From positions 91,121-155,120 of the forward strand of contig NZ_FOOX01000015.1 in NCBI RefSeq assembly GCF_900113335.1: 64,000 nt of DNA. Reading direction: 5' to 3'. The stretch is from Desulfotruncus arcticus DSM 17038. GTDB lineage: Bacteria; Bacillota; Desulfotomaculia; Desulfotomaculales; Desulfallaceae. Numbering within the stretch: the first letter of the stretch is position 1; each line of letters begins with the position of its first letter. The notes below the pieces were generated by a model. It did no database searches. It saw only the letters and a program-made list of their open reading frames with translations, and was not told the origin of the DNA. Positions 32,424-39,571 of the stretch are shown here, piece after piece. The translations under genes were made by a program, and so were the position numbers.

Positions 32424-33296
32424 ATGCGAATCAAAAAGGCTGTTATACCGGCGGCGGGATTGGGAGTACGATTTTTGCCGGCTACCAAGGCGGTTCCCAA
32501 GGAAATGATACCAATAGTAGATAAACCCACTATTCAATACATAATCGAAGAAGCAGTTAATTCAGGGATCGAGGACATACTGATTATAACCGGTCGCAAT
32601 AAAAAGGCCATTGAAGACCATTTCGATAAATCGCTCAGCCTGGAAAACCACTTGCGCTGTAAAGGCAACCAGGATCTGCTGGATATAGTGGAAAAAACGG
32701 CCTGCCTGGCTGAAATCCATTACATCCGCCAAAAAGAGCCGCGCGGATTGGGGCATGCTATATATTGCGCCCGGCGGTTTGTAGGTGATGAACCTTTTGC
32801 CGTGCTGCTGGGCGACGATATCGTCAGCAGTGAAGTGCCCTGCCTGCGGCAAATGATGGATCTGTACGAGGAAACGCAGGCATCGGTAATCGGCGTCAAG
32901 GAAGTACCTCCGGATGATGTCGGCAAATACGGTATTCTGGATGCCGGGCCGCTGCGGGACAACGTTTACCGCATCCACAACCTGGTGGAGAAGCCGGCCC
33001 CGGAAGACGCGCCCTCCCGGCTTGCCATTATGGGCCGCTATATTATTGAACCGGAGATATTCGAAATCCTGGCGCGTACAGAGCCGGGAGCCGGGGGCGA
33101 AATCCAGCTCACCGACGCCTTAAAAGTGCTGGCAGCCCAAAAGCCCATGTACGGTTTAATTTTTGCAGGCAACCGCTATGATGTGGGGGACAAGCTGGGC
33201 TACCTCAAAGCAATGGTCGAGTTTGCCCTGGAACGCCCCGACCTGGCGGAAGAATTCCGCAGCTATTTACACGAACTGATGACGGGCGCAAAATAA
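32424..33296 (+). CDS. galU: UTP--glucose-1-phosphate uridylyltransferase
   Basis: Makes UDP-glucose from UTP and glucose-1-phosphate, supplying the UDP-sugar pool for the dehydrogenase, the galactose branch and several transferases in this region. The 290-residue protein has the nucleotide-binding start PAAGLGVRFLPATKAVPKEM, the VDKPTIQYIIEEA block, the PRGLGHAI segment, LLGDDIV, and the GGEIQLTDAL and NRYDVGDKLGYLKA blocks. The ATG has AAGGAGG upstream. It is a single-gene unit between terminators. The leader (32283-32423) holds a GGAGGC/GCCTCC inverted pair whose role is unclear. Confidence 0.96.
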   Translation: MRIKKAVIPAAGLGVRFLPATKAVPKEMIPIVDKPTIQYIIEEAVNSGIEDILIITGRNKKAIEDHFDKSLSLENHLRCKGNQDLLDIVEKTACLAEIHYIRQKEPRGLGHAIYCARRFVGDEPFAVLLGDDIVSSEVPCLRQMMDLYEETQASVIGVKEVPPDDVGKYGILDAGPLRDNVYRIHNLVEKPAPEDAPSRLAIMGRYIIEPEIFEILARTEPGAGGEIQLTDALKVLAAQKPMYGLIFAGNRYDVGDKLGYLKAMVEFALERPDLAEEFRSYLHELMTGAK

Positions 33297-33314
33297 AATT
33301 CCCTAACAACTTCT

Positions 33315-33348
33315 CAGGCTTGCTGCTTATTTAAGCGCAAGCCTGTTT
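33315..33348 (+). terminator. Rho-independent terminator after galU
   Basis: CAGGCTTGC and GCAAGCCTG with an inner GCTT-ATTT-AAGC pairing make one long hairpin followed by TTT. It overlaps the end of the small reverse-strand frame. Confidence 0.85.
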
Positions 33349-33476
33349 GGCCGGGCGTCGCCAATCTTTCCCTGCGAGTCTTTCTTTTTTGACAGCAGCA
33401 GCAAATAATCACGATACATATTCTCCCGCCGAACATCTTCAAGTTTACCAAACCTTAGCAATACCTGTTTTTTCAA
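33327..33476 (-). CDS. Small basic protein of unknown function (49 residues)
   Basis: A short reverse-strand frame with a textbook ribosome site: AGGAGG seven bases before a TTG start. It encodes MKKQVLLRFGKLEDVRRENM and continues YRDYLLLLSKKKDSQ, ending LALK. The protein is basic with a single amphipathic helix and no recognisable family. No other gene occupies the gap between galU and the phosphohexomutase gene. Its last codons lie in the galU terminator hairpin. The strength of the start signal is the main reason to list it; conservation is untested. Confidence 0.5.
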   Translation of the reverse strand: MKKQVLLRFGKLEDVRRENMYRDYLLLLSKKKDSQGKIGDARPNRLALK

Positions 33477-33638
33477 AGCTTATCCTCCTCAATAAATAGG
33501 AATGGGGACACACTTCCTCTTTCAGGTTGGGTTTTAGGGTCGGAGGTATGTCCCCGATTTAAGTGCATAAATGTTTATTGCCGTGGTAAAATTAAGAACT
33601 GTACATTTATATGAAGAGATCGGGAGGACTATGTACCA

Positions 33639-35117
33639 ATGAAAAAAATAAAATTCGGCACAGACGGCTGGCGGGGAATTATCGCCGACGACTACACCTT
33701 TGAAAACGTCCGCATTGTCTCCCAGGCGGTGGCAGACTACATCAACAACAAAAACATGGGGGCCAAAGGCATTGTTATCGGCTATGACAACCGCTTTCTC
33801 TCCGACCGCTTTGCCGACAACGTGGCCGACGTGATGATCCAAAACGGCATCAAAGTCTACCTCTCCGACAGGCCGCTGCCCACTCCGGTCACAGCCTTTG
33901 CCGTAAAAGTGCATGACGCGGCCGGTGCGGTGATGCTCACAGCCAGTCATAACCCGCCGGAATACAACGGCTTTAAATTTATCCCTGATTATGCCGGTCC
34001 TGCGCTGCCGCACATTACAGCCGCAATAGAAGAAAATATCGCCCGCCTCCAAAACAGCGTCCGCCGAAATACAAACGTTTACCATGAACAGGCGCTGGAA
34101 CTGGCGGTTGACCACGGCATCCCGATGGCGCAGTCAGTTCCCAACCACGTGGCCGACCGCATTATGATCGACCCCCGTTACGAATACTTCGATCACCTGG
34201 AAAAGCTTGTGGATATGGAGGTAATAGGCCGGGCCAACCTGGAGGTAATGGTCGATGCCATGCACGGCAGCGGGATGGGGTATCTTGATGTAATGCTCAG
34301 GCGGGCCGGCAACAGAGTTAAAGAGTGCCGCTGCCATCGCGATCCGCTGTTTGGCGGCAGCTTGCCCGAGCCCACCCAAAAGTCGTTGGAAGGCGTATGC
34401 CGGTGGATCAAGGCTGAAGGAGCGCGCCTGGGGCTGGCGCTGGACGGTGACGCCGACCGCTTCGGCATTATTGATGTCGGGGGGGTTTACATAACTCCAA
34501 ACCAATTTCTGCCCCTGCTTTATCATCACCTGATCGCCGTAAAAGGTCTGGTGGGGCCGGTTACCCGCACCGTGGCCACCTCCCACATGCTGGACCGGAT
34601 TGCCCAAAAGCATGGTCAAGAAGTATACGAAACTCCGGTAGGGTTTAAATTCATCGGGCAGAATCTTCTGGAAAAGGGCTGTGTGCTGGGCGGGGAAGAA
34701 AGCGGCGGGCTTTCCATAAAAGGGCACATTCCTGAAAAAGACGGCATCCTGGCCGGCTTGCTGGCAGCTGAAATATTGGCTGTTAACGAAAAAAGTTTAA
34801 GCGAAATCGCCTTGGATGTCGCCAAAGAATATGGCGGCGGCATGTACAGCGAACGGCTGGATGTGCGCACCACCCCGGCCCAAAAGGTCCGCATCATCGA
34901 AAAGCTGCAGCGGCTGGACCCTGCAGAGATCGCCGGAGTCACGGTTGCTAAAAGAATAACAATAGATGGAATAAAGCTTGTTTTAGAAAGCGGCGAGTGG
35001 GTCCTGGTTCGCCCCTCCGGCACCGAACCGCTGTTTAGAATTTATGCCGAATCCGAAAATAAAGAAAGAATCGAAAAAATACAGCAGGCAGTAATGAATG
35101 CCGCAGACATAAATTAG
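33639..35117 (+). CDS. Phosphoglucomutase/phosphomannomutase family protein
   Basis: A 492-residue alpha-D-phosphohexomutase that interconverts hexose 6- and 1-phosphates, providing glucose-1-phosphate for GalU (or mannose-1-phosphate). The four-domain layout is visible: FGTDGWRGIIADDYT at the start, the phosphoserine loop TASHNPPEYNG, the metal loop DGDADRFG, the sugar-binding EESGGLSIKGHIPEKDG and the phosphate-binding RPSGTEPLFRIYAE. The ATG has GGGAGGAC upstream. Whether glucose or mannose is preferred cannot be fixed, though proximity to galU favours a glucomutase role. Confidence 0.93.
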   Translation: MKKIKFGTDGWRGIIADDYTFENVRIVSQAVADYINNKNMGAKGIVIGYDNRFLSDRFADNVADVMIQNGIKVYLSDRPLPTPVTAFAVKVHDAAGAVMLTASHNPPEYNGFKFIPDYAGPALPHITAAIEENIARLQNSVRRNTNVYHEQALELAVDHGIPMAQSVPNHVADRIMIDPRYEYFDHLEKLVDMEVIGRANLEVMVDAMHGSGMGYLDVMLRRAGNRVKECRCHRDPLFGGSLPEPTQKSLEGVCRWIKAEGARLGLALDGDADRFGIIDVGGVYITPNQFLPLLYHHLIAVKGLVGPVTRTVATSHMLDRIAQKHGQEVYETPVGFKFIGQNLLEKGCVLGGEESGGLSIKGHIPEKDGILAGLLAAEILAVNEKSLSEIALDVAKEYGGGMYSERLDVRTTPAQKVRIIEKLQRLDPAEIAGVTVAKRITIDGIKLVLESGEWVLVRPSGTEPLFRIYAESENKERIEKIQQAVMNAADIN

Positions 35118-35120
35118 CTC

Positions 35121-35186
35121 AAAAAAGAGATTACCGCGCTCCGCTCGCAAAGACAGGAGGAGTGACCACCCGGCAATCTCTTTTTT
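35121..35186 (+). terminator. Terminator with a REP-like loop
   Basis: AAAAAAGAGATT and AATCTCTTTTTT pair over 12 bp, extended by CCG/CGG after one mismatch. The loop carries ACCGCGCTCCGCTCGCAAAG, one arm of the REP-like family, so a repeat appears to have become, or landed in, a terminator. Confidence 0.85.
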
Positions 35187-35312
35187 CTATGAACATATTT
35201 TTTAACAATAACAGGAACAAACCTGATCTGTGTCGAATTTACACCTTGATACTTGATAATGTATGCATAGAAGTATTTTGTTGTTAATCAACAAACTATT
35301 AAGCCGGGACGG

Positions 35313-35924
35313 ATGCTATTGAAAAACCCGAATAAACCTGTAATTTTCATAGCTTGTGCGCTTTGTGTAATAGTTATCAGCCTGGTCCTATTTTTGAGCA
35401 ATGTCGGACCCGGTGGATCGACATTGACAAGAGATTACCACGGCATTACAAATTCAACTGAAGAACAGGGTTCCGCAGCTCCACCTGAAAGCATGCAAGA
35501 GGGAAAAGACATTAACCTATTGCCCGGTTCCCGGGATTTGTCCGAAATAGGCGACAGCCTGCAGCAAGACAAATACCAAGCTATTTTACTAAAATACACG
35601 GCCATGTTTTCCAAGCTGCAGTCAGAATATACAGGCAAGCTTAACAACTTGCTCAAAAGGGCTCAGCTGGACATCCAAAACAGCGGAGGGCAAAATAAAG
35701 AAATAATAAAAATATCTTATCAATATTTAAAGGAAGCCAGGGCTCTTGAAAAAGAGTGTGACACCAAGTTCTACAGCATACTGAGCGACATGAAAAAAGA
35801 ACTTAAACAAGAACATTTTCCACAGGATGTGGTTGATGAGGCGGAAACGCAATACAAACAGCAGAAAAAAGAGCGGGAGCGTTACCTTAGCACCAAAGCA
35901 CTGGCATATATCAAAGGAAATTAG
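35313..35924 (+). CDS. Membrane-anchored protein of unknown function
   Basis: A 203-residue protein with an N-terminal membrane anchor (VIFIACALCVIVISLVLFL, about 9-29). A polar, probably disordered linker (30-75) and a helical C-terminal domain (about 80-200) with heptad-like spacing and many Lys and Glu follow. No named family is recognised. It sits between the phosphohexomutase terminator and the CpsB phosphatase gene and probably faces outward. The ATG taken here lies next to a TTG two codons on (35319). GGGACGG upstream could serve either. Confidence 0.65.
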   Translation: MLLKNPNKPVIFIACALCVIVISLVLFLSNVGPGGSTLTRDYHGITNSTEEQGSAAPPESMQEGKDINLLPGSRDLSEIGDSLQQDKYQAILLKYTAMFSKLQSEYTGKLNNLLKRAQLDIQNSGGQNKEIIKISYQYLKEARALEKECDTKFYSILSDMKKELKQEHFPQDVVDEAETQYKQQKKERERYLSTKALAYIKGN

Positions 35925-35925
35925 C

Positions 35926-35959
35926 CTAACCAACTAAACACTAACCAACTAACCAACTG
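35926..35959 (+). repeat. TTAGTTGG-unit repeat (inverted orientation)
   Basis: Four CTAACCAACTAA-like units between the membrane-protein gene and cpsB, immediately upstream of the cpsB ribosome site. Confidence 0.8.
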
Positions 35960-35973
35960 ATCCGAGGTTTACT

Positions 35974-36771
35974 ATGATTGATATTCACGCTCATATTTTG
36001 CCGGGTATGGACGACGGGGCAGGGGACATTGATGAAGCATTAAACATGGCCCGCATCGCCGTGGCGGAAGGCATCACAGGACTTATCGCCACTCCCCATG
36101 TAGCTTCCGGATTGTACTGCCATACAAAGGAGCAAATTACAGCTGCAGTCAATTCATTAAATAACTTATTAGATAAAGCTCAAATACCTCTGCAGTTGTA
36201 CCCCGGCGCGGAGTACCTGCTGGAGCCCGACATCCCGCAGCGCCTGCGCGCCGGTGAAATATTGACCCTTAATAACGGTGGCAAGTATTTGTTGGTTGAA
36301 TTTCCCTTTACATCTGTCCCCGTTTATGCCGAAAACATCTTTTTTGAGCTTATGCTGCAAGGTGTAACTCCCGTGATAGCCCATCCTGAGCGCAATGCCG
36401 AACTGCAAAAGCATCCGGGCAGGCTGGCCAATTTGATTGAGAAAGGGGCGCTGGCCCAGGTTACAACGGGAAGTTTGGCCGGCCTTTTCGGAGATAAAGC
36501 CGAGCGCGCAGCGGTCGGCATGGTCAATAAATGCCTGGCACATTTCCTTGCTTCAGACGCCCATTCCTCCGACAAGCGGCCCCCTGCGCTAAAAACCTTA
36601 CTAAATAGAATTAATCAAAAAATTAACACTGATACCTTGGAACAGCTTACCGAAATAAACCCGGAAAATTTAATTCAGGGTAAAAGGATCAAACGCGCCG
36701 AGATAAAAGAAAACGACCTCAAACAGGGCGGAACAGGGATACTGTCAAAACTCGCCGGAATATTTAAGTAA
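35974..36771 (+). CDS. CpsB/CapC/YwqE-type protein-tyrosine phosphatase (PHP family)
   Basis: A manganese-dependent phosphatase of the PHP superfamily, 265 residues. It removes phosphate from the tyrosine cluster of the polysaccharide BY-kinase and so cycles chain-length control. The metal-binding motif DIHAHILPGMDDGA is at the N-terminus. Further metal ligands lie in ATPHVASGLY, PGAEYLLEPD, VIAHPERNA and LASDAHSSDKRPP. The ATG follows GAGG. The order cpsB, Wzz-like, BY-kinase is the standard Gram-positive regulatory module. Confidence 0.93.
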   Translation: MIDIHAHILPGMDDGAGDIDEALNMARIAVAEGITGLIATPHVASGLYCHTKEQITAAVNSLNNLLDKAQIPLQLYPGAEYLLEPDIPQRLRAGEILTLNNGGKYLLVEFPFTSVPVYAENIFFELMLQGVTPVIAHPERNAELQKHPGRLANLIEKGALAQVTTGSLAGLFGDKAERAAVGMVNKCLAHFLASDAHSSDKRPPALKTLLNRINQKINTDTLEQLTEINPENLIQGKRIKRAEIKENDLKQGGTGILSKLAGIFK

Positions 36772-36876
36772 AGGCCTAAAGAATTTCTCCATATAATAAT
36801 GAAATTGAAGGAATTGGAAACAAACCTGTCGAATATTTCCGTAATGCTTAGTATTTACATAAGAGGAGTAAGAACA

Positions 36877-38187
36877 TTGCAAAATGATCAATCAAAAGAA
36901 GAATTTTTAGCCGAGGTTATTGATTTAAGAGATATCATCAATGTCTTAAGCAAGAGAAGAAAGATAATCGCTCTAATAGTTGTAATATCCTTGCTGACCA
37001 GCGGAATATTAAGCTTTTTTGTTTTAGATCCGGTTTATGAGGCAAAAGGCATGCTGCTTGTGACCATGGCTGCCGATAATAGCCGCACGGTTGTGCCGAG
37101 TAATGATAATTTAGATTCCTTAATCGGCAGCTTGTCCCGGATGCCTCAAATGACCATGAACACCTATGTCGAGCAGCTTAAAAGCGAAGCAGTAATGAAG
37201 CGCGTAATCAACAAACTAAACCTTCAGGAATACGGTGTCACCCCGAGCATGCTGGCCACGATGATTAACGCCCAGGCCATTAAAGACACCAACATAATTG
37301 AAATTAAGGTTCAAAATACCAACCCACAGCTGGCCATGGATATCGCCAATACTTTGAATGCCGAATTTCTGGATTACCTGTCGGAAAAGAATCAGGAGCA
37401 GATGTCCCGTTCGGCGGCGTTTTTATCCCAGCAAAAAGATGAAAATGACCAGAAATTAAATGAAGCCCTGGAAAAACTCAAAGAGTTTAATGCTCAGCCC
37501 CGCGGAGTTGCTTTTTTGGATAAAGAATTTACCATAATGACCGATGATTTAAATAACAGCCTGTCGCAGCTTGATACAGTGCGGATAGAGGTAAAGGAAC
37601 TGCAGGCCGGGATTGCCCAGATGACTGAAACTCTGACAACTGTACCGAGAACTATAACCACCAACAGCCATGACGTGCAGACCGGCAATCAGGTGACGAA
37701 TGAAGAAGTTAACCCGCTTTATGTATCCATAAATGACCAGTTGAGCCAAAAACAAGCCGCTTTGGCTGAAAAAACAGCCCGGCTTAATGAACTGGTAACG
37801 GTTACGGAAAGACTTAAGAAAGATTTAACCGGCTTGCAGGTGGAACTTAGTGAAAAGAAATTTACGCAGACACAATTGCAAAATGAAATTGATATGCTAA
37901 GTCAAACCAGCGCCTCGCTGGCGGAAAAAGCCACGCAAACGCAAATTGCCAAGTCGATAGACCTGGGTAACACCAGTGTGGTAATCGTTTCTTCAGCCGC
38001 AACCACCAAACAGGTAAAGCCGAATAAAAAGCTGAATATGGCAGTGGCGCTGGTGTTGGGTTTAATGCTGGCAATTGGCCTGGCCTTCATGCTTGAATTC
38101 CTGGACAATACTTTAAAAAACACGGAAGATATAGAAAAATATCTTGAAGTACCGGTCATCGGGGTTATACCCAATGCTAAACGATAG
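36877..38187 (+). CDS. Wzz/YveK-type chain-length determinant protein
   Basis: A 436-residue polysaccharide co-polymerase. A cytoplasmic Wzz-like start (EVIDLRDIINVLSKRRKII) leads into the first membrane segment (about 31-51). A large extracytoplasmic coiled-coil region follows (about 150-370), and a second membrane segment (about 388-408) is followed by FLDNTLKNTEDIEKYLEVPVIG. In Gram-positive bacteria this protein activates the separate BY-kinase encoded next. I chose the TTG at 36877, with GAGGAG eight bases upstream. An in-frame ATG at 36799 lacks a ribosome site. Confidence 0.9.
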   Translation: MQNDQSKEEFLAEVIDLRDIINVLSKRRKIIALIVVISLLTSGILSFFVLDPVYEAKGMLLVTMAADNSRTVVPSNDNLDSLIGSLSRMPQMTMNTYVEQLKSEAVMKRVINKLNLQEYGVTPSMLATMINAQAIKDTNIIEIKVQNTNPQLAMDIANTLNAEFLDYLSEKNQEQMSRSAAFLSQQKDENDQKLNEALEKLKEFNAQPRGVAFLDKEFTIMTDDLNNSLSQLDTVRIEVKELQAGIAQMTETLTTVPRTITTNSHDVQTGNQVTNEEVNPLYVSINDQLSQKQAALAEKTARLNELVTVTERLKKDLTGLQVELSEKKFTQTQLQNEIDMLSQTSASLAEKATQTQIAKSIDLGNTSVVIVSSAATTKQVKPNKKLNMAVALVLGLMLAIGLAFMLEFLDNTLKNTEDIEKYLEVPVIGVIPNAKR

Positions 38188-38205
38188 AAAGACGGGGTAT
38201 GGGAT

Positions 38206-38934
38206 ATGGATGATAATAATAATTATAAATTAATCACAAGCAGCAATGCCAGGTCCCCTTTTGCGGAGTCTTTTCGCAATCTGCGCACCAATATTAATTT
38301 TGCCGGGCTGGACAATCCGTATCGAACCATACTTGTGACAAGTACGGGGCCTGACGAAGGAAAAACCACAACCATAACCAATTTGGGTATAGTTATGGCC
38401 CAGTCCAATAAAAAAGTATTGATCATGGGCCTGGACCTGCGGCGTCCAAATCTGCATAAAGTATTTAATATAGATGATAACGTGGGGGTTACCAATGCTT
38501 TAATTGAGAACCTGGACCCCGAAGAACTGGCGCAGGAAACGGAGGTTCCCGGACTTTACGTCTTGTCCAGCGGGCCTATCCCTCCCAACCCATCCGAACT
38601 GATAGCCTCACAGCGAATGTGTTCGCTTCTGGAGCGGGCCCGCAACCATTATGATCTGGTACTGCTGGACTCCCCTCCGATAATGCTGTCGGATGCGCTG
38701 TTGCTGGCTAATCAAGTGGACGGGGTAATACTGGTGGTGAAGAAGGCTTCCACCCGGAAAGATCATGCCAAAGAGGCCAAGGAAAAACTGGAAAGAGTCG
38801 GGGCTAAAATAATTGGCGTTGTTCTGAACATGGTAGATATGGAAGGCGGTGACTATTACTACTATTATTACTACTCCCACGGCAACGAAGGCGGGCAGAG
38901 AAGGCGTAAGCCGGGGAAAATAGCATCCTTTTAA
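38206..38934 (+). CDS. CpsD/CapB-type bacterial tyrosine kinase
   Basis: A 242-residue cytoplasmic BY-kinase that autophosphorylates a C-terminal tyrosine cluster to govern polymer assembly. It shows Walker A (STGPDEGKTTT), Walker A' (VLIMGLDLRRPN) and Walker B (LVLLDSPPIM). Seven consecutive tyrosines follow GGD near residue 220, then a basic tail. It follows the Wzz-like gene by 18 bases and would be dephosphorylated by the CpsB phosphatase. Walker A lacks the usual second Gly but matches the BY-kinase version. Confidence 0.94.
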   Translation: MDDNNNYKLITSSNARSPFAESFRNLRTNINFAGLDNPYRTILVTSTGPDEGKTTTITNLGIVMAQSNKKVLIMGLDLRRPNLHKVFNIDDNVGVTNALIENLDPEELAQETEVPGLYVLSSGPIPPNPSELIASQRMCSLLERARNHYDLVLLDSPPIMLSDALLLANQVDGVILVVKKASTRKDHAKEAKEKLERVGAKIIGVVLNMVDMEGGDYYYYYYYSHGNEGGQRRRKPGKIASF

Positions 38935-39006
38935 TTAAAATAAATAAAATATTTGATTAATACTTGATCTTTTAATAGAAATTTGGTAAATTTTTATGTA
39001 GCTTTA

Positions 39007-39104
39007 TACGGCGGAAAAAAGGCAAACTTGTCGAAAGATAGGGGCGCAAAGCCATGGGCCTTAGTCGCATCAGCGATATGGCAGCCGGTTGCTAATAAGC
39101 CGTA
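39007..39104 (+). promoter_or_regulatory. c-di-GMP-I (GEMM) riboswitch
   Basis: The aptamer core matches the GEMM-I consensus. GGCAAAC is followed by the CTTGTC-GAAA-GATAGG stem with its GNRA loop, then GGGCGCAAAGCC, and the second arm ends GGCAGCCGG. The closing stem P1 is TACGGC (39007) with GCCGTA (39099). Directly downstream CCTCCTT (39105-39111) can pair with the AAAGGAGG ribosome site of the next gene, and GTTGCTAA/TTAGCAAC (39088/39110) forms a competing stem that encloses the P1 3' strand. This suggests control of translation by c-di-GMP, though direction (on or off) is inference. Confidence 0.93.
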
Positions 39105-39156
39105 CCTCCTTAGCAACAGCCAGAGGATGTACTGCTTAATCAAAGGAGGGTTATAT

Positions 39157-39393
39157 TTGGCTTTGGAACAAGCAATTTCACAATCGGAATTAAAAGGCAA
39201 AGCAAAAGACAAAATTAAAGATAAAGCAAAAGAGCAGGAACTTATAATTAGTTTAAAACAAAAGCTAACCAAATTCGGTTACACAGCAGGTGAGGTTGAA
39301 TATATCATAAAAAACTGTAGCTCCAACCCGGAGATTGTCCAAAAATTAAAATCCCAATTAGATATAGCCCAAAAATGCCTAAAGGTACAATAA
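39157..39393 (+). CDS. c-di-GMP-riboswitch-controlled small protein
   Basis: A 78-residue cytoplasmic protein of unknown family. The first part is Lys-rich and helical (SELKGKAKDKIKDKAKEQEL). The second half, KLTKFGYTAGEVEYIIKNC onward, looks like a short three-helix domain. It has no signal peptide. The TTG start is chosen because AAAGGAGGG lies seven bases upstream. A longer in-frame reading from 38983 would translate through the riboswitch and is not credible. A terminator follows 34 bases later, so the gene is probably the only target of the riboswitch. Its place inside an exopolysaccharide locus suggests a role in c-di-GMP-dependent surface polymer or adhesion control. Confidence 0.75.
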   Translation: MALEQAISQSELKGKAKDKIKDKAKEQELIISLKQKLTKFGYTAGEVEYIIKNCSSNPEIVQKLKSQLDIAQKCLKVQ

Positions 39394-39427
39394 ATCTATA
39401 AGGCACAATAAATTAAAAAAATGGAGC

Positions 39428-39459
39428 AAAAACCCTCGACATAGTTTCGCGGGTTTTTT
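39428..39459 (+). terminator. Rho-independent terminator
   Basis: AAAAACCC and GGGTTTTTT with a 15-base loop that itself can pair weakly (CGA/TCG). It closes the riboswitch unit. Confidence 0.9.
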
Positions 39460-39571
39460 AGTTATTTATGTAATAATGCAAATAATTAACATTATTTTTT
39501 TTAAGAACAGGATTTAATTGGATCTTGCCGAATTTAAAACCATAAAAGCAAAAAAATACTACGCAGAGTGA

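Noticed and set aside
33534..34115. 193-codon reverse-strand frame over the phosphohexomutase gene
   Set aside because: It is antisense to a well-conserved enzyme gene and its composition mirrors that gene; no ribosome site or family match.
38983..39156. In-frame extension of the small c-di-GMP-controlled gene to an upstream start
   Set aside because: It would translate through the riboswitch aptamer and lacks a ribosome site, whereas TTG 39157 has AAAGGAGGG at proper spacing.
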